Shown one piece after another: positions 50,918 through 58,467 of a stretch of DNA of 64,000 nucleotides. This stretch comes from Gammaproteobacteria bacterium (GTDB taxonomy: Bacteria > Pseudomonadota > Gammaproteobacteria > 21-64-14). Made by a program: the position numbers and the translations under genes. Below the pieces are notes generated by a model that had not been told where the DNA came from, ran no database searches, and saw only the letters and a list, made by a program, of their open reading frames with translations. Position 1 is the first letter of the stretch. Each line of letters starts with the position of its first letter. The stretch covers positions 34,347 to 98,346 of the forward strand of contig JALUXX010000009.1 of assembly GCA_027013145.1 (NCBI GenBank). The letters are read 5' to 3'.

Positions 50918-51577
50918 ATGACGGCCGTGGAGTTCTACTACAACGATGTCTGCCCCTTCGCCTACCGGGTACGCCTGGCGCTGGCCGAGAAGTCCATTCC
51001 GCATCAGGCGCGGGTCATCGACCTGCGGAACATCCCGGACTGGTATGCCCGGATCTCGCCCACCGGCAAGGTGCCGCTGCTGAAGTACGGCGATGACGTG
51101 GTGTGGGAGAGCACGGTCATCAACGAGTTCCTGGAGGACGCCTTCCCCGACCCTCCCCTGCTGCCGCGGGAACCGGTCGCCCGCGCCCATGCCCGCATCT
51201 GGATCGAATACTGCAACACCACCTTCCAGCCCAACTGCTGCGGCCTGGTGTTCGAACTCGACGCGAGCCGGCACGCAGGCATTCGCTCCGCCCTGCTCGA
51301 CAGCCTCCGGACGATCGAGGCCGCGCTGTCGCAAACCCCCGGCCCCTACTGGCTCGGAGATGCGATCAGCCTCGTGGACCTGACCTACTACCCCTTCTTC
51401 GAGCACATGCCGGCGCTGACCGAATACCGCGGGTTCCGACTGCCCGAGGACCTGCCCCGGGTACACCGCTGGCTCGACGCCATGCAGGCGCGCCCCTCGG
51501 TGCAGGCCAATCGCCGGCCGCCGGAGTTCTACATCGAGGCCTACAAGCCCTATGTCGAGGGCAGGATGGGGAAGTAG
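50918..51577 (+). CDS. Glutathione S-transferase-like protein
   Basis: A 219-residue GST-fold protein. The N-terminal thioredoxin-like domain carries DVCPFAYRVRLALAEK, with Cys12 at the position of the catalytic Cys in omega/glutaredoxin-like GSTs, then NPTGKVPLL-like SPTGKVPLLKYGDD with ESTVINEFLEDAF (the Glu-Ser glutathione-binding pair). The all-helical C-terminal domain includes YWLGDAISLVDLTYYPFFE. Strong ribosome-binding site GGGAGGGG. It is expected to reduce or conjugate a toxic thiol-reactive compound. First gene of the plus-strand arm, 61 bases before arsR. Confidence 0.88.
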   Translation: MTAVEFYYNDVCPFAYRVRLALAEKSIPHQARVIDLRNIPDWYARISPTGKVPLLKYGDDVVWESTVINEFLEDAFPDPPLLPREPVARAHARIWIEYCNTTFQPNCCGLVFELDASRHAGIRSALLDSLRTIEAALSQTPGPYWLGDAISLVDLTYYPFFEHMPALTEYRGFRLPEDLPRVHRWLDAMQARPSVQANRRPPEFYIEAYKPYVEGRMGK

Positions 51578-51638
51578 GTCACCATCGCGGGGAGCCGCCG
51601 CAAGGATCCCCGCCGTCGCCGTGGGAGGGCGCCGACCG

Positions 51639-51986
51639 ATGCGCAATACCGCATACGATTGTGGTTCCATCCGGGCTCTTGGGGAGATCTTCAAGCTCCT
51701 GGCCGAACCCAACCGCCTGAAGATCCTGTGCAGCCTGGGCCTGGAATGCCGGCCGGTCTCCGACGTGGTCGAGGCCACGGGCCTCAGCCAGACCAACGTC
51801 TCCTTCCACCTGCGCGCCCTGCGCGAGGCCGGCCTGGTGCGCCCCGAACGACGCGGGCCCTTCATCTACTACTGCCTGCCCGACCCCGCCCTCCTGAAAC
51901 TGCTCGACGACTTCCGCCGCTGGGAGTCGGCCCGGAGCATCCGGGCGGCGGGATCGGCGAAACGGCGCAGGCGTGCGGGTGGTTGA
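51639..51986 (+). CDS. ArsR family transcriptional regulator
   Basis: A 115-residue winged-helix repressor. Characteristic: EIFKLLAEPNRLKILCSLGLECRPVSDVVEATGLSQTNVSFHLRALREAGLVRPERRGPFIYYCL. The DNA-recognition helix is SQTNVSFHLRALREAG. Cysteines at the N-terminus (about residue 8), in CSLGLEC and in YYC could form the metal or redox sensor, but the arsenic-type CxC motif is not present. It probably regulates the divergent module through the palindrome at 50836-50857. Confidence 0.88.
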   Translation: MRNTAYDCGSIRALGEIFKLLAEPNRLKILCSLGLECRPVSDVVEATGLSQTNVSFHLRALREAGLVRPERRGPFIYYCLPDPALLKLLDDFRRWESARSIRAAGSAKRRRRAGG

Positions 51987-52328
51987 CGCAGGGGCCTAAA
52001 GCCACCGCGGAAGGTGGACACACCACGATGATAGTCAGCCGATAGGAAGGGCAAGAACGAGCGGATGCGAGCAACAAAGCCGGCTTCAGAGAACCGGCGT
52101 TTTCGTGTAATGGCGGTGGGAAGACATCTCTCATTGAAATCGTTGACGAACCAGACCGTACCATCCAGTGCCGTCTTACGAGAACGCCCACTGGTAGCCA
52201 ACAGCCCCCACCACTTGAATACGCAAATACTCATTGGCCGTCATCCCCCCCTCTGGCACGGATCAACTTGCCTTTCAATGCCTTATGAGCCTTCATGGCG
52301 CCTGAACGGACTGCAGGAGGACAGAGCC
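51987..52328. other. Gap between the ArsR module and the defence island
   Basis: About 340 bases with no gene I can support. A terminator-like hairpin is at 52079-52105. Low-GC content begins here and marks the left boundary of the defence island. A 366-base minus-strand frame is open across it but lacks family character. Confidence 0.45.
52079..52105 (+). terminator. Intrinsic terminator-like hairpin
   Basis: GCCGG (52079-52083) pairs with CCGGC (52094-52098) around an A-rich loop and is followed by GTTTTCG. It lies about 90 bases after arsR and could end that transcript. Confidence 0.4.
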
Positions 52329-52793
52329 ATGAAGCACAAGCACGCTATGATCAGCCACATGAACCAGCAGCAGCTGGCCGAATACTGGGGAATCTCCGCC
52401 CGCACGCTCGAACGGTGGCGCTCGATCGGGTGGGGGCCAAGATACATCAAGATCGGCGGACGGGTGGTTTATCGAGTCGAAGACATCCTCGAGTACGAGG
52501 CCGAGCATCTTTACGAATCCACCCGCTCAAGACAGCGTGCCGCACTCCTTGGAGAAGCCGACGACGCAGAACCGCTATCAAACTCCCGCCCCGCTCCACT
52601 GGTTAGCCTGTCGGAGCCAGAGTGGCACACGGTCGACGCCGAAGTCCGTGGCGACTTACTCAGCCTCCGTATCCCGCCCGAGTTCCGGTATACCAACGAG
52701 GGGCTGGAATATTGTGTCGTCAACGGTGAGCTTCGCCTTCGGCCCGGAAAGCTGCCGCTGGGCCTCGCAGTCCGAATGATGGTTGGGAAGTAG
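52329..52793 (+). CDS. HTH (excisionase/MerR-like) DNA-binding protein
   Basis: A 154-residue protein with an N-terminal winged helix-turn-helix of the HTH_17 type (QQQLAEYWGISARTLERWRSIGWGPRYIKIGGRVVYRVEDILEYEAEH). The remaining 90 residues, including LSLRIPPEFRYTNEGLEYCVVNGELRL, match nothing I know. The ATG at 52329 has GGAGGA upstream; internal Met codons at 52347 and 52359 are alternatives. It is the first gene of the defence island and could be a regulator or a relic of the mobile element that brought it. Confidence 0.75.
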   Translation: MKHKHAMISHMNQQQLAEYWGISARTLERWRSIGWGPRYIKIGGRVVYRVEDILEYEAEHLYESTRSRQRAALLGEADDAEPLSNSRPAPLVSLSEPEWHTVDAEVRGDLLSLRIPPEFRYTNEGLEYCVVNGELRLRPGKLPLGLAVRMMVGK

Positions 52794-52925
52794 TCCCCCG
52801 GGTCAGCCACCAGGGCTACACTCCCAACTAATTGAAATTACCGGGGCGTATCCTCTATCGCCTGGTGGATGTCGAAGCCTGCGAGGAATCCTGCCTGCGC
52901 TCAGCCACGTCCAGCTAAGCTGCTG

Positions 52926-52954
52926 TTTCAATATGCCTTTCGTTGTCGTATGAT
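52926..52954 (+). promoter_or_regulatory. Candidate promoter for the defence operon
   Basis: TTTCAA (52926-52931), a 17-base spacer, and TATGAT (52949-52954), about 42 bases before the start of the excisionase-like gene at 52996. This is the only good sigma-70 match in the gap before hsdM. Confidence 0.4.
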
Positions 52955-52995
52955 TGCCAAAATTACCGGTCGAGATCCCGTCAAAGGCAAAACCT

Positions 52996-53181
52996 ATGTC
53001 CGAGAAAATCGGTGAGATATTCACCCTGGACGAAGTGGCCAAGTATCTGAAGGTCGGCAAGCGCACCATCTACCGGCTGGTGGCGGAGAAGAAGATCCCA
53101 GCTTTCAAGGTTGGGGGCGCGTGGCGTTTTACCCGGGCAGACATCGATCAGTGGATTCGTGAGCAGGCCAGACGCTCATGA
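52996..53181 (+). CDS. Excisionase-family helix-turn-helix protein
   Basis: A 61-residue protein consisting of one HTH_17 domain: FTLDEVAKYLKVGKRTIYRLVAEKKIPAFKVGGAWRFTRADIDQWIREQ. Found either as phage excisionase or as a small regulator. It lies 40 bases upstream of hsdM on the same strand, so a control role for the restriction operon is plausible, similar to controller proteins of other systems (inference). Confidence 0.88.
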   Translation: MSEKIGEIFTLDEVAKYLKVGKRTIYRLVAEKKIPAFKVGGAWRFTRADIDQWIREQARRS

Positions 53182-53221
53182 GGCGATTCTGCGGCTCAAA
53201 CATTAAGAACAAGGAACCTTC

Positions 53222-55357
53222 ATGAACAGCAACATCCACAGCCGTATCGTCAGTTTCATCTGGGGCATCGCTGACGACGTGCTACGCGATGTCTATGTGC
53301 GCGGCAAGTATCGGGACGTGATCCTGCCCATGACGGTGATCCGGCGGCTCGATGCCCTGCTGGAGCCCACCAAACCGGCTGTGCTGGCCATGAAGCAACA
53401 GCTCGACGAGGCCGGCATCGCCAACCAGCACGCCGCGCTCTGCCAGGCGTCGGGACAGGCCTTCTACAACGCCTCGCCCTTCACCCTGCGCGACCTCAAG
53501 GCCCGCGCCAAGGCACAGCAACTGCGGGCCGACTTCGAGGCCTATCTGGATGGCTTCTCGCCCAACGTGCAGGAGATCCTGGACAAGTTCAAGTTCCGCA
53601 ACCAGATCGACACTCTGGTAGAGGCCGACATCCTCGGCCACCTGATCGAGAAGTTCCTCGACCCCACCATCAACCTCAGTCCCGAGCCGGTGCGGAACCC
53701 CGACGGCACGGAGCGTCTACCGGCCCTGGACAACCACGCCATGGGCACCATCTTCGAGGAGCTGATCCGCCGCTTCAACGAGGAGAACAACGAGGAGGCT
53801 GGCGAGCACTTCACCCCCCGCGACGTGGTCACCCTGATGGCCGACCTCATCTTTCTGCCCATTGCCGACCGGATCGAATCCGGCACCTACCTGGTCTATG
53901 ACGGGGCGTGCGGGACGGGCGGGATGCTCACCGTGGCCGAGGAGCGTCTGCAGCAACTGGCCGACCAACACGGCAAGCGGGTTTCCATTCACCTGTTCGG
54001 GCAGGAGATCAACGCCGAAACCTTCGCCATCACCAAGGCCGACCTGCTGCTCAAGGGCGAGGGCATGGAGGCGGACAACATGAAACACGGCTCCACCCTC
54101 TCGGCGGACGCCTTCCCGGAGAAGACCTTCGACTTCATGCTCTCCAATCCGCCCTACGGCAAGAGCTGGAAGACCGATATGGAGCGCCTGGGCGGCAAGG
54201 ACGGCATCACCGACCCGCGCTTCGTGGTCGAGCACGCCGGCGACCCGGAATACAAGATGATCACTCGCTCCTCGGACGGCCAGCTCATGTTCCTGGTCAA
54301 CAAGCTGGCCAAGATGAAGCACGACACCCCGCTCGGCAGCCGCATCGCCGAGGTGCACAACGGCTCGGCCCTGTTCACCGGCGACGCCGGCTCCGGCGAG
54401 AGCAACATCCGCCGCTGGATCATCGAAAACGACTGGCTGGAAGCCATCGTCGCCTTGCCGGAGAACCTCTTCTACAACACCGGCATCGCCACCTACATCT
54501 GGCTGCTCAACAACCGCAAGGCGCCCGAGCGGCGGGGCAAGGTTCAGCTCATCGACGCCACCGGCTGGTTCGAACCGCTGCGCAAGAACCTGGGCAAGAA
54601 GAACTGCCGCCTGGGCGAGGAACACATCCAGCGCATCTGCGAGCTGATCGTCAACCCGCACGAGACCGAGCAGAGCAAGATCTTCCCCAACGAACACTTC
54701 GGCTACTGGAAGATCACCGTCGAACGCCCCCTGCGCCTGCGGGTGGACCTCGGCGGAGATCGTCTGGTGGCGCTGAACGAAGCCTGCGAGCAGGCCAAGG
54801 AATCCGACCTGTCTCGCCTGGCCATCAAGCTGGCCGAACACTTCGGCACCGCGCCGCTGAGGGACTACAACGCCTTCATCGCCCGCGCCAGGCAAGAGGC
54901 CAAGGCCATGAATCTCCGCTGGACAGCCAAGAAGGAAAAGCTACTGCGCGAGTACCTGACCGAGAGCGACGAGAACGCCGAGCCGGTCATCAAGAAGGCG
55001 CACAAGCCCGGCAAGATCGAACCCGACCCATTGCACGGCCGGTTCGAGGCGGAAATCGATGGCAAACCCGCCGTAGTGGAATACGAACCCGACACCCAAC
55101 TGCGCGACAGCGAGCAGGTGCCCCTGCTGGAGGAAGGCGGCATCGAGGCCTTCTTCCGCCGCGAGGTGCTGCCCTATGTGCCGGACGCCTGGATCGACGA
55201 GACCAAAACCCAGATCGGCTACGAGATCAGCTTCACCCGCGAGTTCTACAAGCCCGCCCCCATGCGGCCGTTGGAAGAGATCGTCGCCGACATCCGGGCG
55301 CTGGAGCGCGAGACCGAGGGGCTGCTGGATGAGATTCTGGTGGAGGTGGAGCGATGA
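53222..55357 (+). CDS. hsdM: Type I restriction-modification DNA methyltransferase subunit
   Basis: A 711-residue HsdM, an N6-adenine methyltransferase subunit that works with HsdS (modification) and with HsdR (restriction). The N-terminal helical domain is followed by the catalytic domain: motif I DGACGTGG (about residue 227) for SAM binding, and motif IV NPPYG (about 310). FTPRDVVTLMADLIF and LPENLFYNTGIATYIWLLN are family-typical. Longer than classic HsdM because of a C-terminal extension of about 200 residues (from residue 510), as in other large bacterial HsdM forms. Its stop overlaps the hsdS start (ATGA). Confidence 0.95.
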   Translation: MNSNIHSRIVSFIWGIADDVLRDVYVRGKYRDVILPMTVIRRLDALLEPTKPAVLAMKQQLDEAGIANQHAALCQASGQAFYNASPFTLRDLKARAKAQQLRADFEAYLDGFSPNVQEILDKFKFRNQIDTLVEADILGHLIEKFLDPTINLSPEPVRNPDGTERLPALDNHAMGTIFEELIRRFNEENNEEAGEHFTPRDVVTLMADLIFLPIADRIESGTYLVYDGACGTGGMLTVAEERLQQLADQHGKRVSIHLFGQEINAETFAITKADLLLKGEGMEADNMKHGSTLSADAFPEKTFDFMLSNPPYGKSWKTDMERLGGKDGITDPRFVVEHAGDPEYKMITRSSDGQLMFLVNKLAKMKHDTPLGSRIAEVHNGSALFTGDAGSGESNIRRWIIENDWLEAIVALPENLFYNTGIATYIWLLNNRKAPERRGKVQLIDATGWFEPLRKNLGKKNCRLGEEHIQRICELIVNPHETEQSKIFPNEHFGYWKITVERPLRLRVDLGGDRLVALNEACEQAKESDLSRLAIKLAEHFGTAPLRDYNAFIARARQEAKAMNLRWTAKKEKLLREYLTESDENAEPVIKKAHKPGKIEPDPLHGRFEAEIDGKPAVVEYEPDTQLRDSEQVPLLEEGGIEAFFRREVLPYVPDAWIDETKTQIGYEISFTREFYKPAPMRPLEEIVADIRALERETEGLLDEILVEVER

Positions 55358-56760
55358 AGTTCAGGCCTTATCCCGAGTACATGGATTCGGGGATGCCGTG
55401 GTTGGGGGAAGTGCCAAAGGGCTGGCAGATAAAGCCGAATCGAGCGTTGTTCCAAGAGATCAGGGAAGCAAATCATCCTAATGAGGAGATGTTATCTGTC
55501 ACAATCACAAAGGGCGTGATACGCCAAAGTGAGTTATTATCGGAGACTTCCAAGAAGGATTCTTCGAATGTAGATAAATCAAAATATAAGCTGGTTACTC
55601 CCGGTGAGCTTGTGTATAACAAAATGCGGGCATGGCAAGGAGCCATAGGCTTATCGCGTTATCGTGGAATTGTAAGCCCTGCATATATAGTAGAGCGGCC
55701 CCGCAAAGAGATCATTGGTGAATACGCACACTATCTGTTCCGCACGCCCCGATTTGCGAAAGAGGCCGAGCGGTGGTCTTATGGAATCACGTCGGATCAA
55801 TGGAGTCTAAGGCCGGAGCATTTCAAAGCGATTTATACTTGCGTTCCCCCAAGGAATGAACAAACCCAAATCGCCCTCTTCCTCGAATGGAAAACCGCCC
55901 AGATCGACCGCTTTATCCGCGCCAAGCGGCAACTGATCGAGCGGCTCAAGGAGCAGAAGCAGGTCCTCATCAACCAGGCCGTCACCGGCGCTATCGATGT
56001 GCGCACCGGCAAGCCCTATCCAGAATACAAGGACTCCGGCGTGCCCTGGCTGGGCAAGGTGCCGGCGGGGTGGGAGGTATTACCTGTGCGGAGGTGCGCT
56101 AAGAAGGTGAAGACTGGTGGCACTCCTGCAGGTGCTGGCGATGAATACTTCGATTCAATTGGATTCAATTGGTTTACACCAGGTGATTTCACAGATGATC
56201 TTTATCTTTCTGAATCGGAGCGGCGGCTATCTGAAATCGGAAAAAAGGAAGTTCAGGTATTCCCTCAAAATACCGTCATGATGATTGGAATCGGAGCGAC
56301 AATAGGGAAAGTGGCAATTAGCAGATATATGGCAAGCTGCAATCAGCAAATAAATGCCATCATTCCTAATGAGAAGGTGGTTGCTGAATATATGGCTCTT
56401 TCCCTTAGCGTTTTGAGAGATTTTATTATTTCATGTGGCAGTTATACAACAATGCCAATAATCAATCAGGAAGAGACTAAATCACTTCGAATACCTGTTC
56501 CATCTTTACCTGAGCAGAAAGACATTGTCTCACATATTCTGGGTAAGTGTGCAGTGATCGATCAGTCCATCACCCGTACCCAACGCGAAATCGACCTCAT
56601 CCAGGAATACCGCACCCGCCTCATCGCCGATGTGGTCACCGGAAAACTGGATGTGCGCGGGGTGGAAGTACCTGAAGTTGATCAATCGGAAGAAGCCATG
56701 GACGAAGCCGTGATAAGCGATGACGCGGTAACGCAGGACAAGCTGGAGGCTGCGATGTGA
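55354..56760 (+). CDS. hsdS: Type I restriction-modification specificity subunit
   Basis: A 468-residue HsdS, which recognises the two-part target through two target-recognition domains (TRDs). TRD1 spans about residues 20-165, TRD2 about 235-390; each is followed by a conserved helix (FLEWKTAQIDRFIRAKRQLIERLKEQKQVLINQAVTG; ITRTQREIDLIQEYRTRLIADVVTGKLDVR). The segment preceding each TRD is a repeat (YPEYMDSGMPWLGEVPKGW and YPEYKDSGVPWLGKVPAGW). The TRDs are AT-rich while the conserved blocks are GC-rich, a sign of TRD exchange. The target cannot be read from sequence. Confidence 0.93.
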   Translation: MKFRPYPEYMDSGMPWLGEVPKGWQIKPNRALFQEIREANHPNEEMLSVTITKGVIRQSELLSETSKKDSSNVDKSKYKLVTPGELVYNKMRAWQGAIGLSRYRGIVSPAYIVERPRKEIIGEYAHYLFRTPRFAKEAERWSYGITSDQWSLRPEHFKAIYTCVPPRNEQTQIALFLEWKTAQIDRFIRAKRQLIERLKEQKQVLINQAVTGAIDVRTGKPYPEYKDSGVPWLGKVPAGWEVLPVRRCAKKVKTGGTPAGAGDEYFDSIGFNWFTPGDFTDDLYLSESERRLSEIGKKEVQVFPQNTVMMIGIGATIGKVAISRYMASCNQQINAIIPNEKVVAEYMALSLSVLRDFIISCGSYTTMPIINQEETKSLRIPVPSLPEQKDIVSHILGKCAVIDQSITRTQREIDLIQEYRTRLIADVVTGKLDVRGVEVPEVDQSEEAMDEAVISDDAVTQDKLEAAM

Positions 56761-57398
56761 CCGTTCCAGCCAACCCGAAGATCTATCACATCCTGCATGT
56801 GGATCGGCTGGCTTCGGTCCTTGCGGACGGGTGCCTATGGTGTGATGCCGAGATTGCACGAAGGGCGCCGCCTGGCACGACCATCGGCATGAACAGTATC
56901 AAGCAACGGCGGCTCAATGAGCTGACTTTGACCAGTCACCCAGGCCTGCATGTAGGTCAGTGTGTGCCGTTCTACTTCTGCCCTCGGTCGATTATGTTGT
57001 ATCTGATTCACCGGGCCAACCATCCAGAGCTGGCCTATCGAGGTGGGCAATGCCCGATCATTCATCTGGAGGCGGATCTTAGGGTGACCGTGGCATGGGC
57101 CAATGCGAACGGGAGACGCTGGGCCTTTACGCTGTCGAACGCAGGTGCCTACTATTTCGAGGACAGGGATAGTCTCACGCAATTGCACGAGCTTGACTGG
57201 GATGCAATTCAGGCCAGGGATTGGCAAGGTAAGAAGGAAGGTAAACAGGCCGAGTTTCTGATTGAACATAGTTTTCCCTGGCACCTGGTCGAGCGGATCG
57301 GCGTAATGAACCGCACGATTTACACCCAGGTTATGCATGCCTTGGCTGGAGCGGCCCATCTGCCACCTGTCGAGATCAAGCGAGATTGGTATTACTGA
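56757..57398 (+). CDS. darT: DarT-type DNA ADP-ribosyltransferase toxin
   Basis: A 213-residue DarT (DUF4433). In studied homologues it attaches ADP-ribose from NAD+ to a base of single-stranded DNA and blocks replication. Family marks: IYHILHVDRLASVLADGCLWCD at the start, GMNSIKQRRLNELTL, VPFYFCPRSIMLYLI, and KQAEFLIEHSFPWHLVERIGV, where Glu166 is the expected catalytic Glu. The GTG at 56757 overlaps the hsdS stop. It is followed by its antitoxin darG after 11 bases; both sit inside the restriction operon. Confidence 0.9.
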   Translation: MTVPANPKIYHILHVDRLASVLADGCLWCDAEIARRAPPGTTIGMNSIKQRRLNELTLTSHPGLHVGQCVPFYFCPRSIMLYLIHRANHPELAYRGGQCPIIHLEADLRVTVAWANANGRRWAFTLSNAGAYYFEDRDSLTQLHELDWDAIQARDWQGKKEGKQAEFLIEHSFPWHLVERIGVMNRTIYTQVMHALAGAAHLPPVEIKRDWYY

Positions 57399-57409
57399 GG
57401 GGAGCGGCG

Positions 57410-58465
57410 ATGATTGAATACAAAACGGGCGATTTGCTCATCGAGGATGCCGAGGCCATCGTCAACACGGTCAACTGTGTCGGCGTGATGGGCCGCGGCA
57501 TTGCCCTGCAGTTCAAGAAGGCCTTTCCGGAGAACTTCAAGGCTTATGCGGAGGCCTGTAAGCGGGAGGAAGTGCGGCCAGGCCGTATGTTCGTCTATGA
57601 AATAGGCGGCCTGACGAATCCGCGATATCTCATCAACTTTCCGACCAAGCGCCATTGGCGGGGAAAAAGCCGTATTGAGGATATCGAGGCTGGGTTACAA
57701 GATCTTGTACGCGTTATTCAGGAAAAACAAATCCATTCGATTGCCTTGCCGCCGTTGGGCGCGGGTCTCGGTGGTCTCGAATGGCATGAAGTGCGTGCAA
57801 GGATCGAGCAGGCGCTTGGAAAACTGGAAGATGTGCGGGTCGTCGTGTTCGAACCGAAGGGTGCCCCAGACGCCAAGAAGATGCCACGCAACCGGGAAGT
57901 GCCTGCAATGACCAAAGGCCGTGCCGCTCTGGTGGAGCTGATGGACCGTTACCTCCGCGGTCTGTTGGACCCCTTCATTACCCTGCTGGAGCTGCACAAG
58001 CTGATGTACTTCATGCAGGAGGCGGGCGAGCCGCTGCGGCTTCGCTATCAGAAGGCGCCCTATGGCCCCTATGCCGAGAACCTGCGGCATGTGCTCAACA
58101 AGATTGAAGGGCACTTTGTCGCCGGCTATGCCGATGGGGGTGATGCCCCGGAGAAGCCATTACAGTTGGTACCAGGCGCGGTAGAGGAGGCGTCGCGCTT
58201 TCTCGACGCCCACCCCGAGACGCGCGCCCATTACGCACGTGTCACCGAGCTGGTAGAAGGATTTGAATCACCCTTTGGACTGGAGCTTCTATCCACGGTG
58301 CATTGGGTCATCAAGCGCGAGGCGCCGCAGAGCCGGGAAGATGTGCTGCTGAAGACCTATGCCTGGAATGAACGCAAGCGCCAGTTCACCCCACGCCAGA
58401 TCAACCTGGCCATTGATGTGCTGACGGCTAAGGGTTGGGTGGCGCCACTGGAGGAGCGTCACTGA
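57410..58465 (+). CDS. darG: DarG macrodomain antitoxin (DNA ADP-ribosyl glycohydrolase)
   Basis: A 351-residue DarG. The N-terminal macrodomain (about residues 1-155) has NTVNCVGVMGRGIALQFKKAFP and the loop FPTKRHWRGKSR with Lys80, matching the catalytic Lys of characterised DarG; it removes the ADP-ribose that DarT adds. The C-terminal half (about 172-351; LHKLMYFMQEAGEPLRLRY, APYGPYAENLRHVL) resembles the direct DarT-inhibiting region and has a Panacea-like K-L-x-Y-F pattern. The ATG at 57410 has GAGGGGAGCGG upstream. hsdR starts 2 bases after its stop. Confidence 0.9.
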   Translation: MIEYKTGDLLIEDAEAIVNTVNCVGVMGRGIALQFKKAFPENFKAYAEACKREEVRPGRMFVYEIGGLTNPRYLINFPTKRHWRGKSRIEDIEAGLQDLVRVIQEKQIHSIALPPLGAGLGGLEWHEVRARIEQALGKLEDVRVVVFEPKGAPDAKKMPRNREVPAMTKGRAALVELMDRYLRGLLDPFITLLELHKLMYFMQEAGEPLRLRYQKAPYGPYAENLRHVLNKIEGHFVAGYADGGDAPEKPLQLVPGAVEEASRFLDAHPETRAHYARVTELVEGFESPFGLELLSTVHWVIKREAPQSREDVLLKTYAWNERKRQFTPRQINLAIDVLTAKGWVAPLEERH

Positions 58466-58467
58466 GG

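Noticed and set aside
51869..52234. 121-codon minus-strand frame between arsR and the HTH gene
   Set aside because: It overlaps arsR in antisense and has no recognisable domain; could be a relic, but not supportable.
52996..53181. Excisionase-like gene considered as evidence for an intact prophage
   Set aside because: No integrase, structural or lysis genes are present; it is more likely a regulator or a relic.
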